Source: Pseudocitrobacter cyperus (GTDB taxonomy: Bacteria; Pseudomonadota; Gammaproteobacteria; Enterobacterales; Enterobacteriaceae). From it: 64,000 bases of DNA. The stretch is from positions 186,001 to 250,000 of the forward strand of contig NZ_JAYMYY010000001.1 of NCBI RefSeq assembly GCF_039889165.1, given 5' to 3'. The position numbers were made by a program, and so were the translations under genes. A model generated the notes under the pieces. It did not search any database. It saw only the letters and a list, made by a program, of their open reading frames with translations, and had not been told where the DNA came from. Of the stretch, positions 9,142-16,528 are shown piece by piece (position 1 is the first letter of the stretch; each line of letters opens with the position of its first letter).

Positions 9142-9996
9142 ATGAAACAGAAAGTGGTCAGTATTGGTGATATCAACGTAGCAAACGACCTGCCGTTCGT
9201 ACTGTTTGGCGGCATGAACGTGCTGGAGTCGCGTGACCTGGCGATGCGTATCTGTGAACACTACGTTACCGTTACCCAGAAACTGGGTATCCCTTACGTA
9301 TTCAAAGCATCGTTTGATAAGGCTAACCGTTCTTCTATTCACTCTTACCGTGGCCCGGGCCTGGAAGAGGGGATGAAAATTTTCCAGGAACTGAAGCAAA
9401 CTTTCGGCGTAAAAATCATCACCGATGTTCACGAAGCAAGCCAGGCTCAGCCGGTTGCCGACGTGGTTGACGTTATCCAGTTGCCAGCGTTCCTTGCTCG
9501 TCAAACTGATCTGGTAGAAGCTATGGCGAAAACGGGCGCGGTCATCAACGTCAAAAAACCGCAGTTCGTAAGCCCTGGTCAGATGGGGAACATCGTCGAT
9601 AAGTTCATCGAAGGCGGTAATGACAAAGTGATCCTCTGCGATCGCGGCGCGAACTTCGGTTACGACAACCTGGTCGTCGACATGCTGGGCTTTGGGGTGA
9701 TGAAAAAAGCGTCCAATAACTCTCCGGTTATCTTTGACGTTACCCATGCGCTGCAGTGCCGCGACCCGTTTGGCGCAGCCTCTGGCGGTCGCCGCGCGCA
9801 GGTTGCGGAACTGGCGCGCGCGGGTATGGCGGTTGGCATTGCCGGCCTGTTTATCGAGGCGCATCCGGATCCGGATCATGCTCGCTGCGACGGCCCGTCC
9901 GCGCTGCCGCTGGATAAACTGGAACCGTTCCTGAAGCAGATGAAAGCGATCGACGACCTGGTGAAAGGCTTCGACGAGCTCGATACCAGCAAGTAA
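9142..9996 (+). CDS. kdsA: KDO 8-phosphate synthase
   Basis: KdsA condenses phosphoenolpyruvate with arabinose 5-phosphate to give KDO-8-phosphate for the lipopolysaccharide inner core. The protein has 284 residues and is almost identical to E. coli KdsA, including FKASFDKANRSS, the KPQFVSPGQM loop and the C-terminal HPDPDHARCDGPSALPL metal/substrate region. A spacer of 111 bases precedes it, and a strong terminator follows. Confidence 0.98.
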   Translation: MKQKVVSIGDINVANDLPFVLFGGMNVLESRDLAMRICEHYVTVTQKLGIPYVFKASFDKANRSSIHSYRGPGLEEGMKIFQELKQTFGVKIITDVHEASQAQPVADVVDVIQLPAFLARQTDLVEAMAKTGAVINVKKPQFVSPGQMGNIVDKFIEGGNDKVILCDRGANFGYDNLVVDMLGFGVMKKASNNSPVIFDVTHALQCRDPFGAASGGRRAQVAELARAGMAVGIAGLFIEAHPDPDHARCDGPSALPLDKLEPFLKQMKAIDDLVKGFDELDTSK

Positions 9997-10021
9997 TCAC
10001 GCCGTAGTGCATTTTTTATCG

Positions 10022-10052
10022 AAGCCTTACCGTTGTGCGGTAAGGCTTTTTT
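10022..10052 (+). terminator. Rho-independent terminator of kdsA
   Basis: An 11-base stem AAGCCTTACCG/CGGTAAGGCTT with a 5-base loop is followed by a run of T, 26 bases after the kdsA stop. Confidence 0.9.
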
Positions 10053-10067
10053 GTCTCTGGCCCTAAC

Positions 10068-10099
10068 AAAAAAGGCCGCAGGCTATTACCCCTGCGGCC
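10068..10099 (-). terminator. Terminator of ldr copy 1
   Basis: Read on the minus strand, GGCCGCAGG and CCTGCGGCC form a 9-base stem with an 8-base loop, ending in a run of T. It lies 49 bases after the ldr stop. Confidence 0.85.
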
Positions 10100-10148
10100 C
10101 GTTTCGAGCGCATGTTGTCATCACGACAGCCAGACGCCCGCCTTCACG

Positions 10149-10256
10149 TTACTTCCTGTTACGCCACCAGCCGACAATCGCTGCGGTGATAATTCCCGCA
10201 AGGATTGGGGCTGCCAGGTCATGCCAGAACATCACGCTAAACTGCGCGAACGTCAT
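10149..10256 (-). CDS. Ldr-type small toxic peptide, copy 1
   Basis: A 35-residue peptide, MTFAQFSVMFWHDLAAPI at its start and GWWRNRK at its end, with one hydrophobic helix and a basic tail. It matches the Ldr family (LdrD begins MTFAELGMAFWHDLAAP), the toxin of type I toxin-antitoxin systems; such peptides insert into the inner membrane and stop growth when overproduced. An antisense RNA on the other strand, upstream of the reading frame, is the expected antitoxin. It differs from copy 2 only at residues 3-4 (FA versus LV). Confidence 0.93.
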   Translation of the reverse strand: MTFAQFSVMFWHDLAAPILAGIITAAIVGWWRNRK

Positions 10257-10302
10257 ATAGCCGCCTATTGTCATGACAACGTTTCGCGGCTATCCTTGAA
10301 TT

Positions 10303-10367
10303 GTTCTGGTTCAAGATTAGCCCCCGTTATGTCGTCAGGTTTATGCCTTTCAACGTGCGGGGGTTTT
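10303..10367 (+). ncRNA. Predicted Rdl-type antisense antitoxin RNA, copy 1
   Basis: A sigma-70-like promoter on the plus strand (TTGTCA at 10268-10273, 17 bases, TATCCT at 10291-10296) predicts a start near 10303. A hairpin CCCCCG/CGGGGG (10321-10326 and 10358-10363) followed by TTTT predicts the end. The RNA of about 65 nucleotides has the size known for E. coli Rdl RNAs and is antisense to the ldr mRNA leader. Ends are inferred, not measured. Confidence 0.7.
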
Positions 10368-10695
10368 CTCTTTCCAGCAACCAACGCCGCCGGGGATCAA
10401 GCCCCCGCAACATTGCGCCTCACCGGAAGACTCCGGCTTGGTGCGGATTCTACGTCTTCGGCCTTGCTTACTTCATTCTCAGAATGCGCACGATGCGAGA
10501 TGCTTTCTGATGTTTCATTCTCTTTTGCATTCCTTTCGCCAAATCTTCCATACCTGCTCGCAATTCTGACGGGTACCCCTCGAATGCCAGTCAGTCATTA
10601 CTTTTTTCTCACGCCATACCTTTTTGGGCTAAGGCTTTTTTTGTACATGCAGGTTCTACAGGCAGCGATACACTTTGCGTTTTCAGGGAGGGAAA

Positions 10696-11175
10696 ATGAT
10701 GAACAGGAGCGGATTTCTGGTGGCCGGTATTTTGCTGGTGTCTCTGTTTGCTCAGGCTGAAATATCGGGTCATCAACAGAGAACGCTGGAATTTGCTGAG
10801 CATGCGATTGTGCAGGGAACAGGCGCGGAGCCGGAATTAGGGCTGGATGTTATTGGTGAGGGTAATGATCCTCAATCATTACAATTTCTGACTGAGCTTG
10901 TTCGTTGGCAGCGGGGGATGGATGCCGGGCAGGGGGAATCGTATACCTGTTACCTGTTGAGTAAAGGAAACGCGATTCTTCCCTATCTTGAGCAGATGGA
11001 TCCGGCGGCGTTACGACAGAAATGTTTAGCTGAGTTCAATGGCAGAAAGTATGGTTTAAAATCCAGTGATAATGTGGATTTTATCTGCCGAAGTGAAAAG
11101 AATATCCGTTTAAAAAAAACAGACATTATCGCGGGTATAGGCGAAGGCATTGTTTGTAATGATGAAGACTGGTGA
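10696..11175 (+). CDS. Unknown secreted protein A of the LDR-flanked cassette
   Basis: I do not recognise this 159-residue protein. It has a clear signal peptide (MMNRSGFLVAGILLVSLFAQA, cleavage before EISGHQQ). The mature part holds four cysteines (in SYTCYL, RQKCLA, DFICRS and GIVCND), suggesting two disulfides in the periplasm. The start is set by AGGGAGGG at 10685-10692; the ATG at 10699, one codon later, has the better spacing. The next gene begins 5 bases after its stop, so the three cassette genes look like one operon. Function unknown. Confidence 0.75.
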   Translation: MMNRSGFLVAGILLVSLFAQAEISGHQQRTLEFAEHAIVQGTGAEPELGLDVIGEGNDPQSLQFLTELVRWQRGMDAGQGESYTCYLLSKGNAILPYLEQMDPAALRQKCLAEFNGRKYGLKSSDNVDFICRSEKNIRLKKTDIIAGIGEGIVCNDEDW

Positions 11176-11180
11176 GAACG

Positions 11181-11801
11181 ATGAAATCAGTCAACGCGAT
11201 CTGTTTATATCTGATGCTTCCCGAGGCTGCAATGGCTGCGTGGCCCACTATCCAGGAAGTGCATCAACGTTTTCCGCAAACCGCCGACAGCCTTCTTCTT
11301 GAGCAACCGATTTTGTTAGCAACGGGAGAAAAACGTTATGTGTTGGGATGCATGCATCTAAAACAGGCCGATGTCTATCAGGGGGGCTGGGGGGCGTTTT
11401 CTGGCATGTTTCAATGTAAATTTCGCGATTTAACCGATGATACCGATATTCTTCAGCCAACTGACCATTGGGGCAGTACTGTCACTCGTGCCCGTTTTTA
11501 TGCCTCTGACGTCATTGGCGGCTGTCGCGATCATCGCTGGTACGGGCATCATCGTGAATTTCATGTTCGTGGAATGAAAGTGGTGCTGGATATTGTCGAT
11601 TTTGTTCCAGGCAGTACGATTGAAACCTTTTACGATCAATATCGTTTCACGTTGAACGTCGATGTCATTAATGACACTACGGCTACATCCGCCTGGAGCG
11701 GTTTGGCCGCGGAAATATGCCGCGCGGAAACGGAAGGATTCGATAAGGACGGGCATTTCATTGATCGGGTGAGCATCATCCGCGGGGATAGTGCCTTTTA
11801 G
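11181..11801 (+). CDS. Unknown secreted protein B of the LDR-flanked cassette
   Basis: An unrecognised 206-residue protein with a short signal peptide (MKSVNAICLYLMLPEAAMA, cleavage before AWPTIQ). After it there are four cysteines (VLGCMHL, MFQCKFR, IGGCRDH, AEICRAE), again fitting two disulfides, and a histidine-rich stretch, CRDHRWYGHHREFH. The ATG at 11181 follows GGTGA with 5-base spacing; an in-frame GTG at 11172 overlaps the previous stop and is the alternative. It is coupled to gene A and lies 11 bases before gene C. Function unknown. Confidence 0.72.
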   Translation: MKSVNAICLYLMLPEAAMAAWPTIQEVHQRFPQTADSLLLEQPILLATGEKRYVLGCMHLKQADVYQGGWGAFSGMFQCKFRDLTDDTDILQPTDHWGSTVTRARFYASDVIGGCRDHRWYGHHREFHVRGMKVVLDIVDFVPGSTIETFYDQYRFTLNVDVINDTTATSAWSGLAAEICRAETEGFDKDGHFIDRVSIIRGDSAF

Positions 11802-11812
11802 GACAATAAAAA

Positions 11813-12529
11813 ATGAGCAAATGGTTAATTCTGGTATGGCTGCCATTACTATTGAGCAGAGCCTTTGCGGGAACTCCGTGTGACGGCGTGGAGCGAGATT
11901 TAGGGCTGACGGCAGAGCAGAACGTGGCACTAAAGGCAAATATCGGCCCACAGGTCAATGCAACAAAAATAGATATTATCAATGTATTCAAGATGAAAGG
12001 ATGGTCAGTTATCTACATTGATACGCATAACTCTGATGAAACGTATCTATTTTTCACTGGTGATATCCTGACTTCACACTACGTGATGGAATGGAGTGGG
12101 GCGGCAACGATATTTGAGGGCGCTGAACTTACTACGCAGTTCAAACAAAATGCTCCGGGTATCCCTGAACGTTTGGTCCAATGTATGGCGTGGCATATTG
12201 CAGAGCAGGGAAAATTGCCGGGTGTGTATTCAAGCCTCAAGGTTCACCCTGAAACGTTTGATATTCTGGGTGATGAAATGATGTTCACTCTTGCGGAAGG
12301 GGGAAAATACTGGGTGGTATATCAGCACGCAGAAGGCAGTGTAACGAAACCGGTTGTCTCGCCTGTAAAGATTGATAGCGCCACTGGCCATTTCACCTTC
12401 CACCTTCCAGGTGAGATGGCGTCCCTGGGCGAATTTCATGGCAGGATTACAGAAGATGATGATCTTATTGGTATTTTTGACAACGGTTATTCGGTAAAAC
12501 TACCGCGTAAAGCAAGCTTTTGGCAATGA
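11813..12529 (+). CDS. Unknown secreted protein C of the LDR-flanked cassette
   Basis: An unrecognised 238-residue protein with a signal peptide (MSKWLILVWLPLLLSRAFA, cleavage before GTPCDGV). It has two cysteines in the mature part (near residues 23 and 123), an alternating hydrophobic pattern suggestive of beta structure in the second half, and no clear catalytic motif. It is the last gene of the cassette and ends 22 bases before LDR copy 2. It is absent from this position in the E. coli K-12 map. Function unknown. Confidence 0.72.
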   Translation: MSKWLILVWLPLLLSRAFAGTPCDGVERDLGLTAEQNVALKANIGPQVNATKIDIINVFKMKGWSVIYIDTHNSDETYLFFTGDILTSHYVMEWSGAATIFEGAELTTQFKQNAPGIPERLVQCMAWHIAEQGKLPGVYSSLKVHPETFDILGDEMMFTLAEGGKYWVVYQHAEGSVTKPVVSPVKIDSATGHFTFHLPGEMASLGEFHGRITEDDDLIGIFDNGYSVKLPRKASFWQ

Positions 12530-12551
12530 TGCCACGCTAATGCATGGACAC

Positions 12552-12583
12552 AAAAAAGGCCGCAGGCTATTACCCCTGCGGCC
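12552..12583 (-). terminator. Terminator of ldr copy 2
   Basis: The same 9-base stem (12558-12566 and 12575-12583) and T run as in copy 1, on the minus strand after the ldr stop. It also lies just downstream of cassette gene C on the other strand. Confidence 0.85.
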
Positions 12584-12632
12584 CGTTTCGAGCGCATGTT
12601 GTCATCACGACAGCCAGACGCCCGCTTTCACG

Positions 12633-12740
12633 TTACTTCCTGTTACGCCACCAGCCGACAATCGCTGCGGTGATAATTCCCGCAAGGATTGGGGCTGCCA
12701 GGTCGTGCCAGAACATCACGCTAAACTGCACGAGCGTCAT
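12633..12740 (-). CDS. Ldr-type small toxic peptide, copy 2
   Basis: A 35-residue Ldr-family type I toxin that starts MTLVQFSVMFWHDLAAPI and ends GWWRNRK, identical to copy 1 except at residues 3-4. The hydrophobic core and WHDL motif are conserved, so the reading frame appears to be under selection. It lies next to chaA, where E. coli carries its ldr genes. Confidence 0.92.
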   Translation of the reverse strand: MTLVQFSVMFWHDLAAPILAGIITAAIVGWWRNRK

Positions 12741-12786
12741 ATAGCCGCCTATTGTCATGACAACGTTTCGCGGCTATCCTTGAACT

Positions 12787-12851
12787 GTTGAGGATCAAGA
12801 TTAGCCCCCGTAATGTTGTCAGGTTTACGCCTTTCAACGTGCGGGGGTTTT
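12787..12851 (+). ncRNA. Predicted Rdl-type antisense antitoxin RNA, copy 2
   Basis: The promoter TTGTCA (12752-12757), 17 bases, TATCCT (12775-12780), and the terminator hairpin CCCCCG/CGGGGG (12805-12810 and 12842-12847) with TTTT repeat those of copy 1 exactly. The predicted RNA is about 65 nucleotides. Three changes near the 5' end relative to copy 1 could make each antitoxin specific for its own partner. Confidence 0.7.
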
Positions 12852-13061
12852 CTCTTTCCAGCAACCAACGCCGCCGGGGATCAAGCCCCCGCAACATTGC
12901 GCCTCACCGGATAAATCCGGCTTGATATGGATTCTACGTGTCCTTTCTTACTCGCTTCACTCTGAGAATTGCCACAATGCGGCGTGATTTCCGGCTTTTT
13001 ATCACCATTTGCATCTGTTTACACCGCTTCTCACGCAGGCTCGCAATTGTGGCATTTCCCA

Positions 13062-14162
13062 TCAGGCAAAGATTGTCATCAGATACGCTGCGAACAACGC
13101 CAGGTGTGCCGCGCCGTTGAGCACATTGGTGCGTCCGGTAGAGAACGAGATTTGACACAGTACCAGCGATGAGACCATCACAATCATCTCCGGCGCGCCA
13201 AGACCGAATACCAGATCGTTGCCGGTCATGAAGGCGATTAACGTGACCACCGGTACGGTAAGAGAAATCGTTGCCAGCACCGACCCGAAGAAGAGGTTCA
13301 TCGCGCGCTGCACCTGATTGTTCAGCACCGCTTTCAGTGCACCTAACCCTTCAGGTGAAAGGATCAACAGTGCAACCAGGAAACCGGTGAAAGCGACCGG
13401 CACATTCAGGCTGGTCAGCAGTGTTTCCAGCGGGTTAGCGTTCATTTTGGTGACTGCGATAACCGCAACCAGGTGGACAATAAGCCACGAAGCATGCCAG
13501 AGATTGCTATGGGCGGACGGTTTACCGTGATGCGGGTCGTCATCGTCGCCATCGTCCTCATGCTCATAAACAAACAGACTCTGGTGTGTTTTAGTTTGGA
13601 TCAGCAGAAATACGCCGTACATGGCGGCTGAAATTAGCGCCACCAGCAGTGATTGCCCAATGGTGAAGTTTGCGCCCGGCAGTGCCATTGGGAAGACGAG
13701 AACGATAATCGCCAGCGGGAAAAGGGCAATCAGGTACTGTTTAATCCCGAACAGATTCACGTACTGGGTTGCAAATTTACGTCCGCCCAGCAGCAGTGAA
13801 AAACCAACCAGACCGCCAGTGACAATCATGATGATTGAGTAGAGCGTGTCACGCATCAGGGTTGGTGCGGCATCGCCTGTCGCCATCAGGGCGGAAATCA
13901 GGCTCACTTCAAGAATAACCACCGAAAGGCTTAAGATCAGAGAACCGTAGGGTTCACCGAGACGGTGCGCCAACACATCCGCGTGACGTACAACGCTGAA
14001 TGCGCTGCTGAGAATACCGACTAACGCCAGGATATTAATCCCAACGACGACTGGCAATGATTGACTACTTCCCCAGAAGAACAATATTGCCAGCGCAATA
14101 ACCGGGAAAATGAGAGAAGTCTCCTTATGGCGGGTCTTTACCGCCTCTTGTTCATGCGTCAT
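13062..14162 (-). CDS. chaA: Sodium-potassium/proton antiporter ChaA
   Basis: ChaA is an inner-membrane cation/proton antiporter of the CaCA superfamily that exports Na+, K+ and Ca2+ at alkaline pH. Two repeats of five or so helices are joined by an acidic, His-rich loop (YEHEDDGDDDDPHHGKP). The ATG at 14162 gives 366 residues as in E. coli and has GGAG 6 bases upstream; the ATG two codons earlier lies almost on that GGAG and is less likely. It is divergent from chaB with a 287-base AT-rich spacer. Confidence 0.95.
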   Translation of the reverse strand: MTHEQEAVKTRHKETSLIFPVIALAILFFWGSSQSLPVVVGINILALVGILSSAFSVVRHADVLAHRLGEPYGSLILSLSVVILEVSLISALMATGDAAPTLMRDTLYSIIMIVTGGLVGFSLLLGGRKFATQYVNLFGIKQYLIALFPLAIIVLVFPMALPGANFTIGQSLLVALISAAMYGVFLLIQTKTHQSLFVYEHEDDGDDDDPHHGKPSAHSNLWHASWLIVHLVAVIAVTKMNANPLETLLTSLNVPVAFTGFLVALLILSPEGLGALKAVLNNQVQRAMNLFFGSVLATISLTVPVVTLIAFMTGNDLVFGLGAPEMIVMVSSLVLCQISFSTGRTNVLNGAAHLALFAAYLMTIFA

Positions 14163-14449
14163 GTCCATCTCCGTTAATGCAGGTGTTTATAATTATATAC
14201 TTAGTATATTTCTAATCGTTGCAGCATAAGTCGATAAATTAACAGATAGCGTCTTATATTTAACGTTCTTTTACTAAAATTTACCCTGCTATGCATCTTC
14301 TGCTTAGAGTTCCTGAAATTGACTGTTATGTATTATTTTGTGATGTTTTACATGATGTTATATCTTAGTTGTGAGTAATAATCTGAGTTTTAAATCAGGT
14401 GCTTCCGTGATGAGCCATACTTATAGTGTACTCATTAACAGGAGGCTCT

Positions 14450-14680
14450 ATGCCGTATAAAAGCAAAAGTGATCTACCCGACAGTGTACAACACGTTCTT
14501 CCAGCCCATGCCCAGGATATCTACAAAGAAGCCTTTAACAGCGCATGGGAACAATATAAAGACAAATCCGAGCGTCGTGATGATGCCAGCCGCGAGGAGA
14601 CTGCGCACCGCGTCGCCTGGGCGGCAGTTAAGCATGATTATGAGAAAGGAGATGATGATAAATGGCATAAAAAGAAATAG
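14450..14680 (+). CDS. chaB: ChaB family protein
   Basis: A 76-residue soluble protein with the ChaB fold, described in E. coli as a possible regulator of ChaA transport. It starts MPYKSKSDLP and ends in a lysine-rich tail, KGDDDKWHKKK. The start follows a full AGGAGG at 14440-14445 and gives the E. coli length; upstream in-frame codons are not needed. Confidence 0.93.
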   Translation: MPYKSKSDLPDSVQHVLPAHAQDIYKEAFNSAWEQYKDKSERRDDASREETAHRVAWAAVKHDYEKGDDDKWHKKK

Positions 14681-14896
14681 GCTGATCGCACGATAATCCT
14701 ATAGTCCGCAAATGCGATTTAATATTCTTGATGGCTGAACCTTGATTGCATATTGCCAGATAAAGCTGGATAATTATTGAGCAATAAAAACTCATGGAAG
14801 GGCAAATGCAAATGAGAATTTGCCTGGTTCGCTATTGGCTAAAACCAGAGGTATGAATAACACGCAGGGAAGTAGAGCAGTGGCGGAGGAAGTAGA

Positions 14897-15577
14897 GTGA
14901 TTACACGTGATTTCTTAATGAAGGCGGATTGTACAACGGCGTTTGGCGCTATTGAGGAATCGCTGCTCTGGTCGCCCGAGCAACGTGCGGCGTCGCTGGC
15001 TGCAACGATGGCCTGCAGGCCCGATGATGGCCCCGTGTGGATTTTCGGCTATGGTTCACTGATGTGGAACCCCGCACTGGAGTTTACTGACTCCTGTACC
15101 GGTACGCTGGTTGGCTGGCATCGCGCGTTCTGTTTGCGTCTGACGGCAGGGCGCGGTACAGCCTGTCAGCCGGGGCGCATGCTGGCCCTCAAAGAGGGCG
15201 GGCGTACTACAGGTATTGCCTATCAACTGCCGAACGACACGGTGGAAGAAGAACTGTCCCTGCTGTGGAAGCGTGAAATGATCACCGGTTGCTATCTGCC
15301 GACCTGGTGCAAGCTCGAACTCGATGATGGCCGTATGGTCAATGCGCTGGTCTTTATTATGGATCCTCGCCATCCGCAGTATGAAGCCGATACCAGCGTG
15401 CAGGTTATTGCACCGTTGATTGCCGCTGCCAGTGGCCCATTGGGTACCAATGCGCAGTATCTCTTCTCGCTGGATGAAGAGTTGCAGAAGTTAGGTATGC
15501 CTGATGAAGGCCTGGATGAATTGATTAAGAAAGTGCGTGGCCTGCTGGGGGTTAGCCCGCAGCCGGGGCTGGCATAA
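14897..15577 (+). CDS. chaC: Glutathione-specific gamma-glutamylcyclotransferase
   Basis: ChaC proteins cleave glutathione to 5-oxoproline and Cys-Gly. This 226-residue protein contains the substrate-loop motif FGYGSLMWNP and the family region LWKREMITGCYLPTW. The start is GTG at 14897, with GGAGG at 14885-14889; the N-terminus MITRDFLM is that of E. coli ChaC, which is 5 residues longer at the variable C-terminus. The 216 bases after chaB show no convincing gene. Confidence 0.93.
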   Translation: MITRDFLMKADCTTAFGAIEESLLWSPEQRAASLAATMACRPDDGPVWIFGYGSLMWNPALEFTDSCTGTLVGWHRAFCLRLTAGRGTACQPGRMLALKEGGRTTGIAYQLPNDTVEEELSLLWKREMITGCYLPTWCKLELDDGRMVNALVFIMDPRHPQYEADTSVQVIAPLIAAASGPLGTNAQYLFSLDEELQKLGMPDEGLDELIKKVRGLLGVSPQPGLA

Positions 15578-15603
15578 AAAACCCGAAAGCCGGGGCTTTC
15601 GGG
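15576..15603 (-). terminator. Terminator between chaC and the DUF1883-like gene
   Basis: A 9-base stem CCCGAAAGC/GCTTTCGGG with a run of A on its left acts as a terminator with a T run for the leftward gene at 15611. On the plus strand the T run is missing, so it is weaker for chaC. Confidence 0.8.
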
Positions 15604-15610
15604 CGCTTAT

Positions 15611-15844
15611 TCAGGCGGCTACGTAGCTGATTGAGTGCTCCAGCGACTGGCTGTGACTGTCGATCAGCACATCCCAGGTTCCACTATACGGCACGGTTAA
15701 CCAGGCGCTGTCTTTATCCTGTACGCTCAGAATATCACGGTGCTTATTTTGAGCGTTCATCAAATGAATATGGCAACGCTCCGAGCAGCGCACCACAACT
15801 GTATCCCCACCAAATAACGTCAAACTCGCTTTCACCATCGCCAT
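15611..15844 (-). CDS. DUF1883-like small protein
   Basis: A 77-residue protein without signal peptide or membrane segment. The pattern GDTVVVRC, HIHLMNAQN and TVPYSGTWDVLID resembles the DUF1883 beta-sandwich family (typical: V-LMDSSN and VPxTGHWHVVVD). Function unknown. The start ATG at 15844 has GGGGGA 6 bases before it; two GTG codons lie just upstream in frame. A perfect CRP palindrome is centred about 60 bases upstream, and the gene has its own terminator, so it looks like a single-gene unit under cAMP-CRP. It is not part of the E. coli chaC-ychN interval as I know it. Confidence 0.65.
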   Translation of the reverse strand: MAMVKASLTLFGGDTVVVRCSERCHIHLMNAQNKHRDILSVQDKDSAWLTVPYSGTWDVLIDSHSQSLEHSISYVAA

Positions 15845-15896
15845 CACCACTCCCCCAACACGCTGTTAATGCACTCCCTGCGACGGATATCCTGTA

Positions 15897-15912
15897 TGTG
15901 ATATTGCTCACA
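15897..15912. promoter_or_regulatory. CRP-binding site
   Basis: TGTGA, 6 bases, TCACA: a perfect match to both half sites of the CRP consensus. Its centre (15904.5) would be at -41.5 from a start near 15863 for the leftward DUF1883-like gene, with a weak -10 (CATTAA) in between. For the rightward small ORF the distance is too short for classical activation. Confidence 0.75.
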
Positions 15913-15949
15913 AATCACTCATTGATAACACCAAATAGGGAGGATGAAG

Positions 15950-16090
15950 ATGATGATTTCGATCAACAAATTTGATAACGCTTCAACAAATGTGAGATTG
16001 TTCCTGAAACCATTCAGCCAGGCGCGCGATCGCCTCGCCACGCGCCTTAGCAGAACATTTAATGCGGATAAATTCGTCGTACAGAGTTAA
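15950..16090 (+). CDS. Candidate small protein, 46 residues
   Basis: A short reading frame starting MMISINKFDNAS and ending ADKFVVQS, basic and without a membrane segment (middle part FLKPFSQARDRLATRLSRTF, likely helical). AGGGAGG at 15937-15943 is a strong ribosome binding site, 6 bases before the ATG at 15950; ATG codons also occur in frame at 15944 and 15953. It is convergent with ychN, ending 18 bases away. I do not recognise the family; the strong start signal and codon pattern are the only support. Confidence 0.5.
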   Translation: MMISINKFDNASTNVRLFLKPFSQARDRLATRLSRTFNADKFVVQS

Positions 16091-16108
16091 CCCTGCTTTT
16101 TGAGTGGA

Positions 16109-16462
16109 TTAAAAGGTCAGAACTTTATCTGCGGCCAGCGTCCATTGCGCCAGCTCAACCAGGGTACCAATTTCCACGCCGTCAATCAGCGGTAGGGGAG
16201 TGATGCCACGGCCATCGGTGCAGGTTTTGCACAGTTTTACCGGGACATTTTGTGCTGTGAGGATCTCCAGCATCTGCTGAATATTGTAGCCTTCCGCGGG
16301 TTTCTGCCCGCGTAACCCGGCAGTGACGGCGTCAGACATCAAAAAAAGTTTCAGGTCGGGCGAGTCCTGCTGTTCTCGCAACGCGATGGCGAGACGCAGG
16401 CTATTAAACAGGGATTCACTGCCGTAGGCAGCACCGCTCGCGACAATCACAATATGTTGCAT
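16109..16462 (-). CDS. ychN: DsrE/DsrF family protein YchN
   Basis: A 117-residue soluble protein matching E. coli YchN, a homohexamer with the DsrE/F-like fold whose role is not settled (sulfur transfer is inferred from the fold). The putative active cysteines are in LCKTCTDGRG. It is divergent from nasR, with 66 bases between the start codons. Confidence 0.93.
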   Translation of the reverse strand: MQHIVIVASGAAYGSESLFNSLRLAIALREQQDSPDLKLFLMSDAVTAGLRGQKPAEGYNIQQMLEILTAQNVPVKLCKTCTDGRGITPLPLIDGVEIGTLVELAQWTLAADKVLTF

Positions 16463-16528
16463 CTCTACTCCTTCAAAAAGGCACGTTTATTGCTTCTGTT
16501 AATAAAAGAGACGTTACCGGGAGGGAGC

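Larger units (their letters stand above)
10068..10566. repeat. Long direct repeat (LDR) copy 1
   Basis: About 500 bases are repeated at 12552-13049 with a constant offset of 2484 (2483 at the far end). Identity is very high over the first 370 bases or so and decays towards the right end, where the shared block GCTCGCAATT (10556/13039) marks the limit. The same place (kdsA-chaA) holds the LDR array of E. coli. Each copy carries an ldr toxin gene, its terminator and an rdl-type antisense RNA. The 439 bases from the ldr start to the next gene are this repeat plus unassigned sequence. Confidence 0.88.
12552..13049. repeat. Long direct repeat (LDR) copy 2
   Basis: Second copy of the repeat at 10068-10566, in the same orientation. 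It runs from the ldr terminator to within a few bases of the chaA stop. It holds ldr copy 2 and a second rdl-type RNA; the 320 bases between the ldr start and the end of chaA contain no other gene. Confidence 0.88.

Noticed and set aside
9121..9879. A 252-codon frame antisense to kdsA.
   Set aside because: It overlaps an essential conserved gene over its whole length and shows no protein-like features.
10033..10760. Plus-strand frames of 75 and 179 codons across LDR copy 1.
   Set aside because: They run through the ldr gene, rdl terminator and repeat on the opposite strand, recur in both repeats only where the DNA repeats, and lack start signals.
14790..14860. A 20-codon frame (MEGQMQMRICLVRYWLKPEV) between chaB and chaC.
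   Set aside because: No ribosome binding site precedes it and it has no recognisable feature; too short to support.
15982..16108. Minus-strand continuation of the ychN frame past its stop, readable as LYDEFIRIKCSAKARGEA and on to QSHIC.
   Set aside because: It has no ATG, GTG or TTG start, ychN ends normally at its conserved length, and the opposite strand over the same bases has a far better start signal.
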